Part shown: positions 8,433-17,002 of the stretch, piece after piece
How the letters are laid out: each line of letters starts with the position of its first letter
Numbering within the stretch: the stretch's first letter is position 1
From: SIG205 sp045545595
GTDB taxonomy: Bacteria > Bacillota_I > Bacilli_A > RF39 > UBA660
NCBI GenBank assembly: GCA_045545595.1
Contig: JAZQBG010000023.1
Coordinates: forward strand, 3,338-67,337
Direction: 5' to 3'
Length of the DNA: 64,000 nucleotides
Translations under genes and position numbers: made by a program
The notes under the pieces: generated by a model
What the model was told of the DNA's origin: nothing
Seen by the model: only the letters and a program-made list of their open reading frames with translations
Databases searched by the model: none

Positions 8433-10025
8433 ATGCTTGTAGTAAATAATTTAGGATTAAGATTTGGAAAAAGAATTTTATTTGAAAATGTAAATTTAAA
8501 ATTTGAAAAAGGAAATTGTTATGGTATTATCGGTGCAAATGGTGCTGGTAAATCAACTTTCTTAAAAATATTAAGTGGTGAAATAGATTCTACCAGTGGA
8601 GATATTATTATAGATAAAAATGAAAGAATTTCAGTATTAAAACAAAATCATAATGAATATGATGAATATTCTGTAATAGAAACTGTAATAATGGGTAATC
8701 AAAAATTATATAGTATTATGAAAGAAAAAGAAGCTATATATATGAAAGAAGATTTTTCTGATGCAGATGGTATAAGAGCTGGTGAGTTAGAAAATGAATT
8801 CGCACTTATGAATGGTTGGGAAGCTGAAAGTGATGCCGCAATCCTTCTTTCCGGATTAGGTGTAGATGTATCCCTACATGATAAGACTATGAAAGAACTA
8901 AAAGATGCAATCAAAGTTAAAGTATTACTTGCTCAGGCATTATTTGGTGATCCTGATATACTTTTACTAGATGAACCAACTAACGGACTTGATATTGAAG
9001 CAAAAATGTGGTTAGAAGAATTTTTAATTAATTTTGAAAATACAATATTAGTAGTATCGCATGATAGATATTTTTTAAACAAAGTATGTACACATATGGT
9101 AGATATTGATTTTGAAAAAATATCATTGTTCGTTGGTAACTATGACTTTTGGTATGAATCAAGTCAGTTATTATTAAAACAAATGAAAGAATCTAATAAA
9201 AAGAAAGAAGATAAAATTAAAGAATTGCAAGATTTTATTAGAAGATTTAGTGCGAATGCTTCTAAATCAAAACAGGCAACTTCTAGAAAGAAAGCATTAG
9301 ATAAAATCAAATTAGATGAAATTAAGCCATCTAGTAGAAAATATCCATATATTCATTTTGATTGTGATAGACCTCTTGGAAAAGAAGTTATAACTTTAAA
9401 GCAAATATCAAAAACTATAGATGGTAAAAAAATAATTGATAACCTTAATTTAACTGTAGAAAATACAGATAAAATAGCATTTGTTGGAACTAATGAAATA
9501 GCAAAAACTACACTATTTAAAATAATTACTGGAGAATTAGAACCTGATTCTGGAACTATTAAAATTGGTACAACTGTTACTATTTCATATTTTCCTAAAA
9601 ATCATGATAAGTTTTTTACTACTTCGCAAACTTTAGTTGATTGGCTAAGAGATTATTCAACTGAAAAAGAAGATACCTTTGTAAGAGGTTTCCTAGGCAG
9701 AATGTTATTCTCTGGTGAAGAAGCATTAAAGAAAGTAGATGTATTATCAGGTGGAGAAAAAGTTAGACTTATGATGGCAAAAAATATGTTACAAAAAGCT
9801 AATGTATTAATTATGGATGAACCAACTAACCATTTAGATATTGAGTCTATTACTTCACTAAATAATGGTATGAATGATTTTCCATATACGATTCTTTTCG
9901 CATCACATGACCATCAATTAATAAATACAATTTCAAATAGAATAATAGAATTTAAAAGTGATGGTAAAATAATTGATAAAAGAATGAGTTATGACGAATA
10001 TTTAGAAATGAATTTACAAAAATAA
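8433..10025 (+). CDS. ABC-F family ATPase, asymmetric nucleotide sites
   Basis: The 530 residues hold two ABC domains joined by a charged linker and no membrane segment. This is the ABC-F layout of ribosome-associated translation factors (YbiT-like arrangement). Domain 1 has an intact Walker A (G-A-N-G-A-G-K-S) and Walker B (L-L-L-D-E-P-T-N-G-L-D), but its signature is replaced by M-K-E-L-K-D-A. Domain 2 has a normal signature (L-S-G-G-E-K-V-R) and Walker B, but a degenerate Walker A (G-T-N-E-I-A-K-T). The two weak parts belong to the same composite site. RBS AGAGGTG. Confidence 0.9.
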   Translation: MLVVNNLGLRFGKRILFENVNLKFEKGNCYGIIGANGAGKSTFLKILSGEIDSTSGDIIIDKNERISVLKQNHNEYDEYSVIETVIMGNQKLYSIMKEKEAIYMKEDFSDADGIRAGELENEFALMNGWEAESDAAILLSGLGVDVSLHDKTMKELKDAIKVKVLLAQALFGDPDILLLDEPTNGLDIEAKMWLEEFLINFENTILVVSHDRYFLNKVCTHMVDIDFEKISLFVGNYDFWYESSQLLLKQMKESNKKKEDKIKELQDFIRRFSANASKSKQATSRKKALDKIKLDEIKPSSRKYPYIHFDCDRPLGKEVITLKQISKTIDGKKIIDNLNLTVENTDKIAFVGTNEIAKTTLFKIITGELEPDSGTIKIGTTVTISYFPKNHDKFFTTSQTLVDWLRDYSTEKEDTFVRGFLGRMLFSGEEALKKVDVLSGGEKVRLMMAKNMLQKANVLIMDEPTNHLDIESITSLNNGMNDFPYTILFASHDHQLINTISNRIIEFKSDGKIIDKRMSYDEYLEMNLQK

Positions 10026-10044
10026 TTACATGGGAGTGAAAATT

Positions 10045-11307
10045 ATGGACTTATTAACTAGATTTTTAAAGTATGTTTCAATACCAACAACATCAAATAG
10101 TGCATCAAATACTACACCCAGCACACAAGAACAACGTGTATTAGCAAGTTATCTTTTAGAAGAACTTAAAAATTTAGGGGTAGATAGTATTGATTATGAT
10201 GAAGAACACTGTTACATATATGCTTGTTTAAACAAAAATATTGAAACTGATTCTAAGATAGGTTTTATCGCACATATGGACACATCAGAACAAGCTAATG
10301 GCGATAATATCAAACCTAATATTATTGAAAATTATGATGGGGATGATATTATCTTAGAACAAGATAGAATAAATGTTATTGATAATCCAGATTTGAAAAA
10401 TCATGTTGGTAAAACAATAATTACTACTGATGGTACAACACTTCTAGGTGGAGATGATAAAGCAGGTATTGCTGAAATAATGACAATGTTAGAATATTTT
10501 AAAAATACAAATGAACCACACGGTGATATTTATGTTGCATTCACACCTGATGAAGAAATTGGTAAAGGGACAACATACTTTGATTTAAATAAATTTAAAG
10601 CAGATTTTGCGTATACTGTAGATGGTGAATATTTAGGAGAAATTAGTTATGAAAACTTTAATGCTGCAGATATAACAATAGAAATAAACGGGGTTTATAT
10701 TCATCCGGGATATGCTAAAAATAAAATGGTAAATTCGTTGCTACTAGCAAATGCTATTATTGATGCATTACCAAATGAAACACCTGCTAATACTGAAGGT
10801 AAAGAAGGATTTTTCCATTTGATGAAACTATCTGGGGAAGCACATCATACAACTATGAAATATATTATAAGAGATCATGATAAAGTAAAATTTGAAAACA
10901 GAAAGCAATTATTAATTTTTATAATTGATCAATTGAACAAGAAATATAATAATCGAATTTCTTTATCAATAAGGGATAGATATTATAATATGTATGAAAT
11001 AATACAAAAAAATATGGATGTAGTAGATATTCCAATTAAATCAATTGAAAAATTAGGCATAACGCCAATTATTAAACCAATACGTGGTGGAACTGATGGC
11101 GCTAACTTAACTTTTAAAGGTTTACCTTGTCCAAACATAGGAACTGGGAGTCACAACTTTCATAGTACAACAGAATATGCTGTATTAGAAGATATGGAAA
11201 AAGTATCTGAAATATTAATAAATATTGTTAAGGATTATAGCTTAAATAATATTAAATGCAACCAAAAACAAAAAATTAAAGAAATAAATAGTGATTATAG
11301 GAGTTAA
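10045..11307 (+). CDS. pepT: Peptidase T (tripeptide aminopeptidase, M20)
   Basis: The product is a cytoplasmic di-zinc aminopeptidase that trims tripeptides. ATG 10045 is chosen because GGGAGTG precedes it; the ATG at 10030 overlaps that RBS. The roughly 420 residues carry the M20 metal and catalytic motifs: A-H-M-D-T (about 73-77), G-G-D-D-K-A-G (about 138-144), the acid pair T-P-D-E-E-I-G (about 169-175), V-D-G-E, and the late G-T-G-S-H-N-F-H. A Lys-rich tail follows. It lies close behind the ABC-F gene and may share a transcript. Confidence 0.94.
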   Translation: MDLLTRFLKYVSIPTTSNSASNTTPSTQEQRVLASYLLEELKNLGVDSIDYDEEHCYIYACLNKNIETDSKIGFIAHMDTSEQANGDNIKPNIIENYDGDDIILEQDRINVIDNPDLKNHVGKTIITTDGTTLLGGDDKAGIAEIMTMLEYFKNTNEPHGDIYVAFTPDEEIGKGTTYFDLNKFKADFAYTVDGEYLGEISYENFNAADITIEINGVYIHPGYAKNKMVNSLLLANAIIDALPNETPANTEGKEGFFHLMKLSGEAHHTTMKYIIRDHDKVKFENRKQLLIFIIDQLNKKYNNRISLSIRDRYYNMYEIIQKNMDVVDIPIKSIEKLGITPIIKPIRGGTDGANLTFKGLPCPNIGTGSHNFHSTTEYAVLEDMEKVSEILINIVKDYSLNNIKCNQKQKIKEINSDYRS

Positions 11308-11310
11308 AAT

Positions 11311-11646
11311 ATGGAACAAGTATATAATAAATTAGTTAGAGATAGAATTCCTGAAATAATTGAAAGAAATGGAGAAAAACCAATAATTAGCGTTTTAAAT
11401 GATGATGAATATAAAAAAGCTTTAGAAAAAAAGTTATATGAAGAATATAATGAAGTTATTAACTCATTTGGTAATGATAGAATAGAAGAACTAGCGGACA
11501 TGATCGAAGTAATAAGAGCACTCACTAAACTTGAAGGAAAAACTTTAGCTGACGTTATTGGTGTAGCTGATGAAAAAAGCGAAAAACGTGGTGCATTTGA
11601 AAAGAAAATATTTTTAAAGAAAGTATTAACTAAAGATGTAAAGTAA
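11311..11646 (+). CDS. MazG-like nucleotide pyrophosphohydrolase
   Basis: The 111-residue all-alpha protein begins Y-N-K-L-V-R-D-R-I-P-E-I-I, typical of the small PRA-PH/MazG-like family. The predicted metal-binding acids are in E-E-Y-N-E and E-E-L-A-D-M-I-E-V. Such enzymes hydrolyse nucleoside triphosphates or related phosphoribosyl compounds; the substrate cannot be read from sequence. The start codon lies three bases behind the pepT stop, and TAGGAG within the pepT end serves as RBS. Confidence 0.82.
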   Translation: MEQVYNKLVRDRIPEIIERNGEKPIISVLNDDEYKKALEKKLYEEYNEVINSFGNDRIEELADMIEVIRALTKLEGKTLADVIGVADEKSEKRGAFEKKIFLKKVLTKDVK

Positions 11647-11670
11647 AGAGTAAAATCTTTGCTTTTTATT
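11640..11670 (+). terminator. Weak terminator behind the MazG-like gene
   Basis: AAAGTAAAG (11640-11648) can pair with CTTTGCTTT (11657-11665), with one G-T pair, followed by T-rich sequence. It overlaps the stop codon. Confidence 0.45.
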
Positions 11671-11703
11671 GTGTTGTATTATATAATTAGAATGGTGATA
11701 GTA

Positions 11704-12585
11704 ATGTATTTACATGATTTCTTAGACTCGTTGATTATAGAGAAAAAACTTAGTGATAATACTAAAAAATCATATGAAAATGATTTAAAAAAGTATATTT
11801 CATTTTTAAAGAAAAGAAATATAACTAAAATAGAAAAAATAGAAGAAGTTGATATTGAAAAATATATTGAATATTTAAAAAAAGAAAAAATGTCACCTAA
11901 AACTATCGCACATAATATAACTTGCATAAAAGAATACCATAAGTATTTAATAAAAGCAGGTCTTTTAAAAAAAGATAGTAGCGAAAATATACTTAGTCCT
12001 AAACAAAGAAAGACTTTACCTAAGGTATTATCTATTGAAGAAATAGATAAACTTTTAAATATACAATTAATCACACCTTTTGATTATAGAAATAAGGCAA
12101 TGTTAGAATTAATGTATGCTTCAGGACTTAGAGTTAGTGAATTAGTTAACTTAGAAATTAATGATATAAATATCAATAATGGAACAGTTAGATGTATTGG
12201 TAAAGGAAATAAAGAAAGAATTATCCCTTTAGGTGATGTTGCACTAAAATATATTGAAATATATCTAAATCAATATAGAAGCAGTATGCTTAAAGGTTAT
12301 TATTGTGATAAGTTGTTTTTAAATAATCACGGAAAAGTTATGACTAGACAAGGCTTTTTTAAGATAATTAAAAGACTAGCAAAAGATAAAGATATTAAGA
12401 CTGACTTTTCACCACATACACTTAGGCATTCATTTGCCACACATCTATTAGAATATGGTGCAGATCTAAGAAGTATACAGGAATTATTAGGACATCAAGA
12501 TATATCTACTACACAGGTATATACTCATATATCAAATAGTAAAATAAGAAGTGAATATGATGAATATCATCCTAGAAGTAAATAG
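11704..12585 (+). CDS. xerD: Tyrosine recombinase XerD
   Basis: XerD resolves chromosome dimers at dif together with XerC. ATG 11704 is chosen behind GGTGATA, giving 293 residues of usual length. The N-terminal SAM-like domain (about 1-90) is followed by the catalytic domain with Arg in S-G-L-R-V-S-E-L, Lys in the beta hairpin G-K-G-N-K-E-R, H-T-L-R-H-S-F, L-G-H-Q-D-I and the nucleophile Tyr in T-Q-V-Y-T-H-I. All are present. The P-H-T-L-R-H-S-F-A-T-H-L-L spacing and total length fit XerD/XerC rather than a phage integrase. Confidence 0.92.
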   Translation: MYLHDFLDSLIIEKKLSDNTKKSYENDLKKYISFLKKRNITKIEKIEEVDIEKYIEYLKKEKMSPKTIAHNITCIKEYHKYLIKAGLLKKDSSENILSPKQRKTLPKVLSIEEIDKLLNIQLITPFDYRNKAMLELMYASGLRVSELVNLEINDININNGTVRCIGKGNKERIIPLGDVALKYIEIYLNQYRSSMLKGYYCDKLFLNNHGKVMTRQGFFKIIKRLAKDKDIKTDFSPHTLRHSFATHLLEYGADLRSIQELLGHQDISTTQVYTHISNSKIRSEYDEYHPRSK

Positions 12586-12598
12586 AAAGTGAGTTTTT

Positions 12599-12679
12599 AT
12601 GAATTTAACACAAAACATTAAAAGGAGTGAGTCTGTAAGGAAAAATGTGTATATAGAAAACCTTTCTATGGTAATATAG
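12599..12679 (+). pseudogene. Possible N-terminal stub of a gene cut by the IS remnant
   Basis: ATG 12599 lies behind GAAAGTGAG and opens a 26-residue frame that begins M-N-L-T-Q-N-I-K and runs into the likely IS end (around 12629) before stopping at 12679. In Firmicutes a nucleoside-metabolism gene often follows xerD, so this could be the truncated start of such a gene. The evidence is only an RBS and a start. Confidence 0.25.
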
Positions 12680-12707
12680 AGATATAAACCATAGAAAGGA
12701 TTTTTTT
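12661..12707 (+). terminator. Terminator hairpin just inside the IS256-like left end
   Basis: A perfect 12-base inverted repeat, CCTTTCTATGGT (12661-12672) and ACCATAGAAAGG (12688-12699), is followed by ATTTTTTT. It ends two bases before the start codon of the chimeric ORF, so it would stop transcripts entering from xerD and perhaps hide the start. Such hairpins protect IS transposases from read-through. Confidence 0.75.
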
Positions 12708-12708
12708 A

Positions 12709-13623
12709 ATGAAAGAAAGTAAAAATAAAGAAATAATAAAATATTTGTTAGAAAATTACGATATACAAAACGCAAACGATATTGCTGATGCACTAAAAGA
12801 CATGTTTAAAGATACAATCCAAACGATGATGAATGCTGAATTTGATACAACAATGGGATATGAAAAAAATGATAAAATCATAGAAAAGAATAATTATAGA
12901 AATGGTTATTCAAGTAAGAATGTAAAAAGTAAATTTGGAGAATTTGAATTAACGGTTTCAAGGGATAGGAATTCAGAATTTGATCCACAGATAGTTCCAA
13001 AGAACAAAAGAGATATATCAGGAATAGAAGAAAAAGTAATAAATCTGTATGCAAAAGGATTATCAACAAGGGATATAAGCGATTCAATAGAAGATATATA
13101 TGGAGTACAACTATCAGCTACTATGATAAGTAACATTACTGATGCTGTATTAGATGAAATAGATAAGTATGACTTTACAGAAGAAGAAAAGAACATGTTA
13201 AGATTTATCAAAAGTAAAAATGAAGAGGAGTTGATTGATATGGCAGAGAAGAGTATGACATTAAATGAAGCTATGGAACAACTACGAATAATCAATGCAG
13301 ATGAAAAATTAAGACAAATGTTATTTTATGCAGAAGTACAAAGATTAGATGAAAATACTAGAAAGAAGTATGAAAAAGAAAGAGAAGAAAATATTAAAAG
13401 GTTAGAGAACGACACTAAGAGATTAGAGGATGATACTAGAAGACTAGAAAATAACAATAAGAAATTAGAAAATGACATTGAATGTTTGAAAAAGGATAAT
13501 AAAGATCAAGATTCTAAAATTAAAACACTAATAAATGCATTACATCTAAATAATAGTATTGAAGAGATATCTAAGATTACTAACTTAGATATTGATTATA
13601 TAAAAGAAGTTTTAAATAAGTAA
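12709..13623 (+). CDS. Chimeric ORF: IS256 transposase N-terminus fused to Rpn-type C-terminus
   Basis: The 304 residues form one uninterrupted frame. Residues 1-150 match the N-terminal DNA-binding part of IS256/Mutator transposases (R-N-G-Y-S-S-K-N-V-K-S-K-F-G-E, S-R-D-R-N-S-E-F-D-P-Q-I-V, Y-A-K-G-L-S-T-R-D-I). The DDE catalytic core is absent. From about residue 152 the sequence switches to the tail of Rpn/PD-(D/E)XK 'transposase' proteins (E-E-E-K-N-M-L-R-F-I-K-S-K, A-D-E-K-L), also without the nuclease core, and ends in S-I-E-E-I-S-K-I-T-N-L-D-I. Residues 230-264 are five tandem heptads starting K-R-L-E-N-D-T. It cannot be a working transposase; a DNA-binding coiled-coil product is possible. 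Confidence 0.75.
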   Translation: MKESKNKEIIKYLLENYDIQNANDIADALKDMFKDTIQTMMNAEFDTTMGYEKNDKIIEKNNYRNGYSSKNVKSKFGEFELTVSRDRNSEFDPQIVPKNKRDISGIEEKVINLYAKGLSTRDISDSIEDIYGVQLSATMISNITDAVLDEIDKYDFTEEEKNMLRFIKSKNEEELIDMAEKSMTLNEAMEQLRIINADEKLRQMLFYAEVQRLDENTRKKYEKEREENIKRLENDTKRLEDDTRRLENNNKKLENDIECLKKDNKDQDSKIKTLINALHLNNSIEEISKITNLDIDYIKEVLNK

Positions 13624-13675
13624 ATTTAACCAACAAAGCTATATTACATATACTAATATGGGAGTTGGTTTTTTT

Positions 13676-14677
13676 ATGGAAAAGAAAGTTATATTAATTT
13701 TTGGTGGTAAAAGTTATGAACATGAGGTTTCAATTAAATCAGCTAAAAGTATTTTAAAATATATTAATAAAGATAAATATGATATAAAACTTATATATAT
13801 TACTAAGAATGGTGAATGGGATTTATGTAATGATATAAATAATCTCGATGATTTAATTCCTATTACAGATAAGAAGATATTTGATGATTGTTACTGCATA
13901 TTCCCTGTTTTACATGGTAATTATGGAGAAGATGGAAGATTACAAGGTTATTTAGATATAATTAATGTACCATATGTGGGATGTAATCTAATCAGTAGTG
14001 CATTATGTATGGATAAGGCATTTACTAAGATAGTATTAGATAGTGTTGGTATTAAACAGGCTAAATATATTATCGTAAATAAAAATAATTATGATATAGA
14101 TAATATTAAGATTTTAATTAAAGAAAAGATAAAATATCCATGCTTTATAAAACCTGCTAACGCAGGGAGTAGTGTAGGTATTAGCAAGATCTACCATGAA
14201 CACGAATTAATTGGTAGTATAAATAATGGATTTAAATATGATAATAAGCTAGTTATAGAAGAATGTATATATGGTAGAGAATTAGAGGTTGGAATTTTAG
14301 GAAATGATGATATAATAGTAAGTAACGTGGGAGAAATATTACCTGGTGATGATTTCTACAGTTATGATGCTAAATATAACTCTAAGGACTCTATTGTTAA
14401 AGTCCCTACAGAATTAAATAGTGAAATTAAAAAAGAAATACAAGAGATTGCTAAAAAGGCATATAAAACATTAGAGTGTAGTGGTTTATCAAGAATTGAT
14501 TTCTTTTTAAAAAATGAAACTAATGAAATATATTTAAATGAGATTAATACTTTACCTGGGTTTACTAATATTAGTATGTATCCTTTATTATTTGAAGATA
14601 TTGGTATTAAATATGATGTATTAATCGATAAATTATTAGATTTAGGTAGGCTAAATTTTGAGAAGAAGGTGATTTAA
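13676..14677 (+). CDS. ddl: D-alanine--D-alanine ligase, copy 1
   Basis: The enzyme makes the D-Ala-D-Ala dipeptide for peptidoglycan. ATG 13676 (M-E-K-K-V-I-L-I-F-G-G) is preferred to ATG 13658; both lie near GGGAG. The 333 residues show the ATP-grasp motifs G-G-K-S-Y-E-H-E-V-S, H-G-N-Y-G-E-D-G, K-P-A-N-A-G-S-S-V-G, the omega-loop F-Y-S-Y-D-A-K-Y and N-E-I-N-T-L-P-G-F. The Tyr-Lys omega-loop type is that of D-Ala-D-Ala rather than D-Ala-D-Lac ligases. The stop overlaps the murF start by one base. Confidence 0.92.
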   Translation: MEKKVILIFGGKSYEHEVSIKSAKSILKYINKDKYDIKLIYITKNGEWDLCNDINNLDDLIPITDKKIFDDCYCIFPVLHGNYGEDGRLQGYLDIINVPYVGCNLISSALCMDKAFTKIVLDSVGIKQAKYIIVNKNNYDIDNIKILIKEKIKYPCFIKPANAGSSVGISKIYHEHELIGSINNGFKYDNKLVIEECIYGRELEVGILGNDDIIVSNVGEILPGDDFYSYDAKYNSKDSIVKVPTELNSEIKKEIQEIAKKAYKTLECSGLSRIDFFLKNETNEIYLNEINTLPGFTNISMYPLLFEDIGIKYDVLIDKLLDLGRLNFEKKVI

Positions 14678-16020
14678 TGTTTAATATTGAAGAAATAAAT
14701 GGCGCAGTTAGAGGAAAAATTATACATAATAATCATAAAGAAATAGATAATGTTTCAATTAATAGTAATGATATTAAAAATAATACTCTTTTTATCCCTA
14801 TTTTAGGCGAAAAACATAATGGACATGATTTTGTTTGTAATGTAATAAAAAGTGGCTGTAATGCAGTTCTAATTAACTCAAAATACACTGATAAAGATAA
14901 CATTATAGAAAAATGCAAGAATAGTGATGTTAGTGTTATAGAAGTTAATGATACTTTAAAAGCATTACAAGATTTAGCACACTACAATAGAATCAAAAAC
15001 AAAGATACTAAAGTTATTGCAATAACTGGTAGTAATGGTAAAACTAGTACTAAAGATTTAATATACGATGTATTGAAATACGATTATAATGTCCTTAAAA
15101 CTGAAGGTAATTTAAATAATCATATTGGATTACCGTTAACACTATTAAAACTTAATAATCATGATATATGTATCCTAGAAATGGGTATGAATCACTTTGG
15201 AGAAATAGAAACATTAAGTAATATAGCAGAACCTGATGTAGCGATAATAACTAATATAGGTACCGCGCACATTGGTATACTTGGTTCTAAGGATAATATA
15301 TTAAAAGCTAAGATGGAAATAACAGTTGGATTAAAAGAAAACGGATTATTATTTATTAATAGTGAAGATGAATATTTAAATAGAGTAGGGTTAAATAGTC
15401 ATTACACTACTTGTAGATATGGATTTAATGACTCTATTAAAAATTTAAATTTAAGTAAAGTAGGGGAGTTCCCTATCAATGTAGTATTAGCATACGAAAT
15501 TAGTAAAGTTTTTAACATAAAACTTAATAAATTTAAAAAATATCTTAAATTACATAAAACTCCTAAAATGCGTATGGAGAAAACAAAAATTAAAAATAAT
15601 ATAATTATTAATGATAGTTATAATGCTAATTATGATTCTATGAAATTTGGAATTGAAAATATTATTAAAAATTATGGTAATAAAAATTACCAACTACTAC
15701 TCTATCTTGGCGACATGTTGGAACTAGGGGAGTGGTCTAGTTATTACCATAGAGAAATCGGTAAATTAATTAATAATAGTAATATTGATGTATTATATGT
15801 CTCAGGAAATGATATTAAATATATTTTAGATGAAGTAAGTAATGATAATATAATTAAAAAAGAATTTAAATTGAGTAATGATAATTCTAATATAATATGT
15901 GATATAATTAATGAGATTAAATTAAATAAAAAGAATGTAATATATTTTAAAGCATCTAGAGGTATAGGTTTAGATAAAATAGTTGATGAGTTATTAATTA
16001 GACTTACAAATGAGTTATAA
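14677..16020 (+). CDS. murF: UDP-MurNAc-tripeptide--D-Ala-D-Ala ligase MurF, copy 1
   Basis: MurF adds D-Ala-D-Ala to UDP-MurNAc-tripeptide in the cytoplasm. The 447 residues show the MurF N-terminal domain (S-I-N-S-N-D-I-K-N-N-T-L-F-I-P-I), the ATP loop I-T-G-S-N-G-K-T-S-T, E-M-G-M-N-H-F-G-E-I and I-I-N-D-S-Y-N-A-N-Y-D-S-M. Length is normal. It is coupled to ddl (TAATG), so substrate maker and user are produced together. A second MurF lies at 53763-55355. Confidence 0.93.
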   Translation: MFNIEEINGAVRGKIIHNNHKEIDNVSINSNDIKNNTLFIPILGEKHNGHDFVCNVIKSGCNAVLINSKYTDKDNIIEKCKNSDVSVIEVNDTLKALQDLAHYNRIKNKDTKVIAITGSNGKTSTKDLIYDVLKYDYNVLKTEGNLNNHIGLPLTLLKLNNHDICILEMGMNHFGEIETLSNIAEPDVAIITNIGTAHIGILGSKDNILKAKMEITVGLKENGLLFINSEDEYLNRVGLNSHYTTCRYGFNDSIKNLNLSKVGEFPINVVLAYEISKVFNIKLNKFKKYLKLHKTPKMRMEKTKIKNNIIINDSYNANYDSMKFGIENIIKNYGNKNYQLLLYLGDMLELGEWSSYYHREIGKLINNSNIDVLYVSGNDIKYILDEVSNDNIIKKEFKLSNDNSNIICDIINEIKLNKKNVIYFKASRGIGLDKIVDELLIRLTNEL

Positions 16021-16076
16021 ATAGAAGTTAACATAACATGTATTATAGGAAGTAACATATTAATATAAAATAAGTG

Positions 16077-16130
16077 AATAGTTGTTCAACTTAATTAAAT
16101 ATTAAGTTAGCAACTATTTTTATTTATTTT
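16077..16130 (+). terminator. Terminator of ddl-murF
   Basis: AATAGTTG (16077-16084) pairs with CAACTATT (16111-16118), and AACTTAA/TTAAGTT extends the inner stem. A long T-rich tail follows. Confidence 0.8.
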
Positions 16131-16438
16131 TTATTTAATATATTTTTATTGTTATATATTTTTGATATTAATATTTAAATTACATATTCTTATTCTACTT
16201 ATATATAATAAACTAAAAATATATCCTATTTGGTTAATTCTAAAAAAATTAACTATCATATATATAACTTATCATCTAATTTAAAAATATTTTAATTTTG
16301 ATTACAGTATATATGATTATTCCTACCTCCCCTATTTTAGAATTATATTTAAGAATAGGGGAAGTGTACCAATAAAATAACTTGTAAATTTAACGATTTA
16401 ATAATATACTAGTAATTACATGGAAAGGATATATTATT
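16131..16438. other. Gene-free AT-rich stretch with one GC-rich inverted repeat
   Basis: I see no coding frame in this stretch. TCCCCTATT (16328-16336) and AATAGGGGA (16354-16362) form a nine-base inverted repeat around an AT-rich loop, without a T tail on the plus strand. It may be a terminator for the minus direction, an operator, or the upstream control region of the next gene, whose RBS is at about 16423-16428. Confidence 0.5.
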
Positions 16439-16894
16439 ATGGTAAAAAAAATAATTGAATTCATTTTAAGTTTATTTGGAATAAGTTTATTACATGAAGA
16501 AAGAGCTAAAGAAGCAACCATATACGAAATTAAACCATTTATGAGCCAATATGAAAGAAAGTTTTATAATATTCTTAAAACACTAGAAAACGAGCATACA
16601 ATAATACCTCAATTGAATCTAGCAAGTATAATAAAGAAGAAAAATAATAATAGATATTATACTGAATTATTTAGAAATATAGATTTTGCTATATTTGATA
16701 AAGATATGAATAAATTATTATTGTTAATCGAAATTAATGATAGTACTCATAAAAAATATAAAAGAAAAGATAGAGATTTAAAAGTTAAAAAAATTTGTAA
16801 TGACGTAAACATTAAATTATTGACATTCTATACAAACTATCCTAATGAAAAAGACTATGTATTAAATAGAATTAAAAAAGTATTACAACACTAA
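16439..16894 (+). CDS. DUF2726-like, Vsr/PD-(D/E)XK-fold protein
   Basis: The protein has 151 residues. A hydrophobic N-terminus (about 5-20) may be a membrane anchor. The rest fits the DUF2726 pattern: F-Y-N-I-L-K, then I-I-P-Q-L-N-L, I-D-F-A-I-F-D, L-L-L-I-E-I-N-D-S-T-H and R-K-D-R-D-L-K-V-K-K-I-C. The family is related to Vsr-like nucleases; the Asp in I-D-F and Glu in I-E-I-N-D are candidate metal ligands. The start follows GGAAAGG. Its biological role is not known. Confidence 0.7.
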   Translation: MVKKIIEFILSLFGISLLHEERAKEATIYEIKPFMSQYERKFYNILKTLENEHTIIPQLNLASIIKKKNNNRYYTELFRNIDFAIFDKDMNKLLLLIEINDSTHKKYKRKDRDLKVKKICNDVNIKLLTFYTNYPNEKDYVLNRIKKVLQH

Positions 16895-16936
16895 AAAGCA
16901 CTCTCTCCCCTATTTTCAAGGAAAGAGAGTGCTTTT
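16894..16936 (+). terminator. Terminator of the DUF2726-like gene
   Basis: AAAAGCACTCTCT pairs perfectly with AGAGAGTGCTTTT around a 17-base loop, ending in T residues. Confidence 0.85.
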
Positions 16937-16944
16937 GTATATTT

Positions 16945-16984
16945 TAAATTATAAAAGACAAACATTTTAACCTATGTTTGTCTT
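16945..16984 (-). terminator. Terminator of the HTH gene 17003-17773
   Basis: AAGACAAACA (16955-16964) pairs with TGTTTGTCTT (16975-16984). Read on the minus strand the hairpin is followed by TTTTAT. Confidence 0.8.
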
Positions 16985-17002
16985 ATCAATAATATATTAT
17001 TT

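Noticed and set aside
11679..12074. 131-codon minus-strand frame with hydrophobic stretches
   Set aside because: Antisense to xerD; hydrophobicity follows from AT-rich reverse reading, no RBS.
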